DNA from: Pseudomonadota bacterium
GTDB taxonomy: Bacteria; Pseudomonadota; Gammaproteobacteria; Xanthomonadales; Xanthomonadaceae
DNA: 7,731 nucleotides
Direction of reading: 5' to 3'
Assembly (NCBI GenBank): GCA_023388955.1
Contig: JAEWFH010000038.1
Location: 1-7,731, forward strand
Position 1 is the stretch's first letter. Every line of letters starts with the position of its first letter. The position numbers and the translations under genes are program-made. Positions 5,012-7,731 of the stretch are shown here, piece after piece. Below the pieces are notes generated by a model, which saw only the letters and a program-made list of their open reading frames with translations, ran no database searches and was not told the origin of the DNA.

Positions 5012-6418
5012 GTGAAAGCAACCGTCTCTGCCCGCCTCACCCAGGGCCTCAACCTGACCCCGCAGCTGCTGCAGTCGATCCGGCTGCTGCAGCTGACCGC
5101 GCCGCAACTGGAGCAGGAGCTGCGCCAGGCCCTGGAGCGCAACCCGCTGCTGGAGCAGGACGAGGACGACGAGGCCGGCGAGACCACGCTGGAGGGGCAC
5201 GAGGCCGAACTGGACGCCGCCGCGATCGAGGTCGGCTCCTTCGACGAGCTGCCGGATCCGGCGTTCCTGTCCGGCGGCAGTGCCGGCGGGCCGATGGACG
5301 ACGACGGCATGGCGCGCATCGCCGCCGGCAGCTCCACCGACCCGCGGGTACGCCTGCTGCAGGAGCTGGCGCTGGAGTGGGACCCGGACGACCTGCCGCT
5401 GGCCCAGTGGTGGCTGGACCATTGCGATGACCGCGGCTACCTGGAGCAGCCGGTGGACGCCCTGGCACGGGAAGGCGCCGACGCCCTCGCCGTCGACCCG
5501 GACGCCCTGCTGTACGTGCGCCGGCGCCTGCTCGCCGGCCCCTGGCCCGGCATGGCCGCCGCCGATCCCACCGAATGCCTGCAGGCCCAGCTGGCGCGCC
5601 TGCCCGACTCCGGCGCGCAGGCGCTGGCCGCACGCATCCTTTCCGAGCACCTGGACCTGCTGGCCCGCCACGACCAGGCCGCGCTGGCGAAAGCCCTGGC
5701 GGCCGGCGCGGACGCGGTGGCCGAGGCCTGCGCCCTGATCCTGTCCCTGCGCCCGCAGCCGGTGGAGGACGCGCCCGACGCTCCGGACGGCGCCATCGTC
5801 CCCGACGTGGTGGTGCGCTATCTGGATGGCACCTGGCGGGTGGCCGTGAACACCCGCGGCACCCCGCGCGTGCGCGTGTCGGCCCATTGCGAGGCCGCCC
5901 TGGCCGGCAGCAGCGGCCACGCCGAGCTGCGCGGCCTGCTGGAGGAGGCCCGCTGGCTGGTGCGCGGGGTGGCCATGCGCGATGACACGCTGCTGCGCAC
6001 CACCCGGGTGCTGGTCGAGCGCCAGGCCGGCTTCCTGGCCCGTGGCGAGGAGGCCCTGGTACCGCTGACCCTGCGCGAGGTCGCCGACGAAATCGGCATG
6101 CACGAGTCCACCGTGTCGCGCATCACCACCGGCAAGTACATCCAGACCCCGCGCGGCACCTTCGAGCTCAAGCGCCTGTTCGCCGTCCGCCTGGAGGGCG
6201 CGGAAGTCTCCGGCGCGGCGGTGAAGGCCATGGTCAAGCGCCTGATCGACGACGAGCCCCCGCACGCCCCGCTGGCCGACGACACCATCGCCGCCCTGCT
6301 CGCCCGCCGCGGCATCCGCATCGCGCGGCGCACCGTTGCCAAGTATCGTGACCAACTGAACATCGGCCCCGCCCGCTCGCGCCGTCGCCCGGCGCAGTCG
6401 CGGCAGGCCGCCGGCTGA
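5012..6418 (+). CDS. rpoN2: RNA polymerase sigma-54 factor, second copy type (RpoN2)
   Basis: This sigma-54 recruits RNA polymerase to -24/-12 promoters and needs an AAA+ activator to open DNA. The 468-aa product has region I (residues 1-48; LNLTPQLLQSIRLLQLTAPQ, then NPLLE), a short acidic region II, a core-binding domain (about 105-285), a helix-turn-helix (about 353-376; LREVADEIGMHESTVSRITT), and the RpoN box ARRTVAKYRDQL (438-449). I chose the GTG at 5012: GGAG (5003-5006) lies 5 nt upstream, and MKATVSARLTQGL aligns without offset to the usual sigma-54 start. The in-frame GTG at 4991 would add seven residues with a poorly spaced AGGA. After GKYIQTPRG the sequence FELKRLFAV departs from the usual FELKYFFS, and the stretch before VKAMVKRLIDDE is shorter than usual. 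These are signs of a specialised paralogue. Xanthomonads typically carry a housekeeping rpoN elsewhere and this rpoN2 among flagellar genes. It is followed after 13 nt by the receiver gene. Confidence 0.95.
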   Translation: MKATVSARLTQGLNLTPQLLQSIRLLQLTAPQLEQELRQALERNPLLEQDEDDEAGETTLEGHEAELDAAAIEVGSFDELPDPAFLSGGSAGGPMDDDGMARIAAGSSTDPRVRLLQELALEWDPDDLPLAQWWLDHCDDRGYLEQPVDALAREGADALAVDPDALLYVRRRLLAGPWPGMAAADPTECLQAQLARLPDSGAQALAARILSEHLDLLARHDQAALAKALAAGADAVAEACALILSLRPQPVEDAPDAPDGAIVPDVVVRYLDGTWRVAVNTRGTPRVRVSAHCEAALAGSSGHAELRGLLEEARWLVRGVAMRDDTLLRTTRVLVERQAGFLARGEEALVPLTLREVADEIGMHESTVSRITTGKYIQTPRGTFELKRLFAVRLEGAEVSGAAVKAMVKRLIDDEPPHAPLADDTIAALLARRGIRIARRTVAKYRDQLNIGPARSRRRPAQSRQAAG

Positions 6419-6431
6419 CCGGAGAGACGCC

Positions 6432-6826
6432 ATGCGCACACTCGACATCCTGCTGGTGGACGACCACGAAGGCTTCATCAACGCGGCCCTGCGGCACCTG
6501 CGCCGGGTCGACTGGATCCGCGTGGCCGGCACCGCCCACAATGGCATCGAGGCCATCGCCCAGTGCGAGCAGCTGCGGCCCGACGTGGTGCTGATGGACC
6601 TGGCCATGCCGGAAATGGGCGGCCTGCAGGCCACCCGGCTGATCAAGGCCCAGGACAAGCCGCCCTACGTGGTGATCGCCAGCCATTTCGACGACGCCGA
6701 GCACCGCGAGCATTCCCTGCGTGCCGGGGCCGATGCCTTCGTCAGCAAGCTCGCCTACGTCAACGAGGTGCTTCCGCTGCTGGAGACGCTTGCCAACAAG
6801 GAGGCCAGCGGGGCGGGCGCGACTCC

Positions 6827-6830
<4 letters not shown>
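6432..6830 (+). CDS. vemR: Single-domain response regulator, VemR-like
   Basis: This stand-alone receiver protein has no output domain, so it must act by binding another protein. The 132-aa product shows the full receiver set: acidic pair D10-D11, phosphoacceptor D56 (VVLMDLAMPEMGG), S84 in the Thr/Ser position, and K106 (VSKLAYV). The tail after residue 122 is short and Ala/Gly-rich. GGAG (6421-6424) sits 7 nt before the ATG. It lies 13 nt after rpoN2, and its stop overlaps the fleQ start (ATGA, 6827-6830). This rpoN2-receiver-fleQ order is that of Xanthomonas vemR, whose product is reported to affect motility, exopolysaccharide and virulence and to work with FleQ. The symbol rests on that order plus the intact receiver, since receivers alone are hard to tell apart. 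The cognate kinase is not in the window. Confidence 0.85.

Positions 6831-7731
<901 letters not shown>

Noticed and set aside
5463..5478. TGGCACG resembling a sigma-54 -24 element
   Set aside because: The -12 GC is not in register and the site lies inside the rpoN2 coding sequence.
4166..6658. Very long open frame on the - strand (830 codons)
   Set aside because: It lies antisense to the response regulator, rpoN2 and vemR, which have clear family motifs. Its translation is low-complexity (Gly/Ala/His/Gln-rich), as expected from the mirror of high-GC codons.

Overview
The window is a late-flagellar and flagellar-regulatory cluster on the + strand. The organism looks like a high-GC gammaproteobacterium of the Xanthomonadaceae/Lysobacteraceae (Xanthomonas, Stenotrophomonas, Lysobacter, Luteimonas group). 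This rests on strong G/C third-position bias and on the gene order: fliC, fliD, fliS, a small FliT-like gene, a PilZ gene, a LuxR-type response regulator, a second rpoN, a single-receiver regulator and fleQ. That order is typical of xanthomonads. The genus cannot be fixed from sequence reading alone. All genes point the same way, and the last one (fleQ) runs off the right edge.

Region 1 (1-1315) holds flagellin (fliC), with a short leader and a strong intrinsic terminator. Region 2 (1316-4134) starts with a near-consensus sigma-28 (FliA) promoter and a structured leader. It then carries a tight set of filament-assembly genes: the cap (fliD), the flagellin chaperone (fliS), a FliT-position helical protein, and a PilZ-domain protein that overlaps it by four bases. 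Region 3 (4135-5011) holds an orphan NarL/FixJ-type response regulator. It is preceded by a hairpin that appears to cover its ribosome binding site and followed by a 165-bp gap rich in short repeats and palindromes. Region 4 (5012-7731) is an rpoN2-vemR-fleQ unit. It encodes a second sigma-54, a stand-alone receiver and a sigma-54 enhancer-binding activator, joined by a 13-nt gap and an ATGA overlap.

The likely logic is hierarchical. FleQ, acting with RpoN2 and modulated by the receiver protein, turns on middle flagellar genes. FliA, made later, drives filament genes through promoters such as the one seen before fliD. FliS, the FliT-like protein and perhaps the PilZ protein tune export, assembly or function of the filament.

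I see no mobile element, CRISPR array, tRNA or rRNA, and no wholly new system. The points most worth a second look are regulatory: the RBS-masking hairpin before the response regulator, the GGA-rich hairpin leader of fliD, the ~20-bp-phased repeats before rpoN2, the PilZ protein lacking an obvious RxxxR motif, and a FleQ that lacks the LFRS c-di-GMP motif known from Pseudomonas.
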